A stretch of DNA of 64,000 nt, from positions 206,797 through 270,796 of the forward strand of contig VXAZ01000995.1 of the NCBI GenBank assembly GCA_013399875.1, given 5' to 3'. Source of the stretch: Gymnorhina tibicen. Taxonomy: Eukaryota; Chordata; Aves; Passeriformes; Artamidae. Below are positions 63,894 to 64,000 of this stretch, piece by piece (positions within the stretch are counted from its first letter, which is position 1; every line of letters begins with the position of its first letter). The position numbers were made by a program, and so were the translations under genes. The notes below the pieces were generated by a model that was given only the letters and a program-made list of their open reading frames with translations, was not told the origin of the DNA and made no database searches.

Positions 63894-64000
63894 CATCTCA
63901 CAATGGGATGGTGAGTCATGGGGCAAGGCACTGATGGGCCATTAACAGGAAATAGTCCAGGTGCAGGTTATCTCTGAGTCGTACAGCAAGGCATTGTTGG

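Larger units (their letters stand above)
63550..64000 (-). mobile_element. ERVL-type LTR, cut by the window edge
   Basis: The left boundary TGTGCTAG at 63550 is the reverse complement of an LTR end in ...CA. It carries a perfect 8-bp hairpin (CTAGTTTG at 63554-63561, CAAACTAG at 63566-63573). Read on the minus strand, the order from the right is a GC box CCCCGCCC (63886-63893), a TATA box GGATAAAAA (63849-63857) and a poly(A) signal ATTAAA (63600-63605). The hairpin end follows. I recall this LTR as a common avian ERVL-type repeat. The element continues past the right edge, so I cannot say whether it is a solo LTR or the 3' LTR of a provirus whose internal part lies outside the window. The 73-codon minus-strand frame inside it is not a gene. 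Preserved promoter boxes suggest a fairly young copy. Confidence 0.8.

Noticed and set aside
63710..63931. 73-codon minus-strand frame at the right end
   Set aside because: It lies wholly inside the ERVL-type LTR and spans its promoter.
1..64000. CRISPR arrays, operons, phage or bacterial defence systems, rRNA, tRNA
   Set aside because: No regularly spaced identical repeats with unique spacers, no long ORFs, and no rRNA or tRNA sequence was seen. The CR1 and LTR content shows a vertebrate nuclear genome.

Overview
This window looks like ordinary non-coding nuclear DNA from a bird. The main evidence is several CR1 LINE copies with the bird-type 3' end, plus LTR sequences that I recall from avian endogenous retroviruses, with a flavour of Neoaves or passerines. 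The DNA is AT-rich, full of short homopolymer and dinucleotide runs, and its open frames are short and scattered. I see no complete protein-coding gene, no rRNA or tRNA gene, no CRISPR array and no operon-like structure. It is most simply an intergenic region or the inside of a long intron. I cannot tell which from the sequence alone.

Layout. 1-14790 is unique AT-rich sequence with no recognisable gene. 14791-15745 is a 5'-truncated, minus-strand CR1. It abuts a CpG-rich block (about 15764-16620) that resembles an LTR and contains a 37-bp tandem duplication and one ambiguous base. 16620-28136 is unique apart from a small ancient CR1 tail at 24242. 28137-30045 is a larger dead CR1, running from the end of the endonuclease domain through the reverse transcriptase. 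30046-33000 is unique. 33000-33960 has the look of a conserved regulatory element. It is followed at 34890-35570 by an unusual A/C-rich degenerate repeat block that I cannot assign to any family.

35600-39050 is unique, and 39051-39500 is a third CR1 that keeps the C-terminal codons of ORF2. A perfect 20-bp inverted repeat sits at 39900-39943. Two old MIR-like (CORE-SINE) remnants lie at 41900-42035 and 43560-43975, the second apparently interrupted. 51467-52015 is a dispersed avian repeat. 52750-52867 has a strong acceptor, a 61-nt interval and a strong donor, making it a candidate exon. 56941-57050 is an ancient CR1/L3-like remnant, 58801-59094 is a solo LTR, and an ERVL-type LTR starts at 63550 and runs off the right edge.

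No genes here work together as a pathway. The biology is insertion and decay of retroelements in a gene-poor region that may also carry regulatory elements. Family assignments rest on recalled consensus features and were not tested by any search. I found no convincing new biological system. The best leads are the 34.9-35.6 kb block, the CpG-rich LTR-like block, the candidate exon at 52.8 kb and the regulatory-looking stretch at 33-34 kb.
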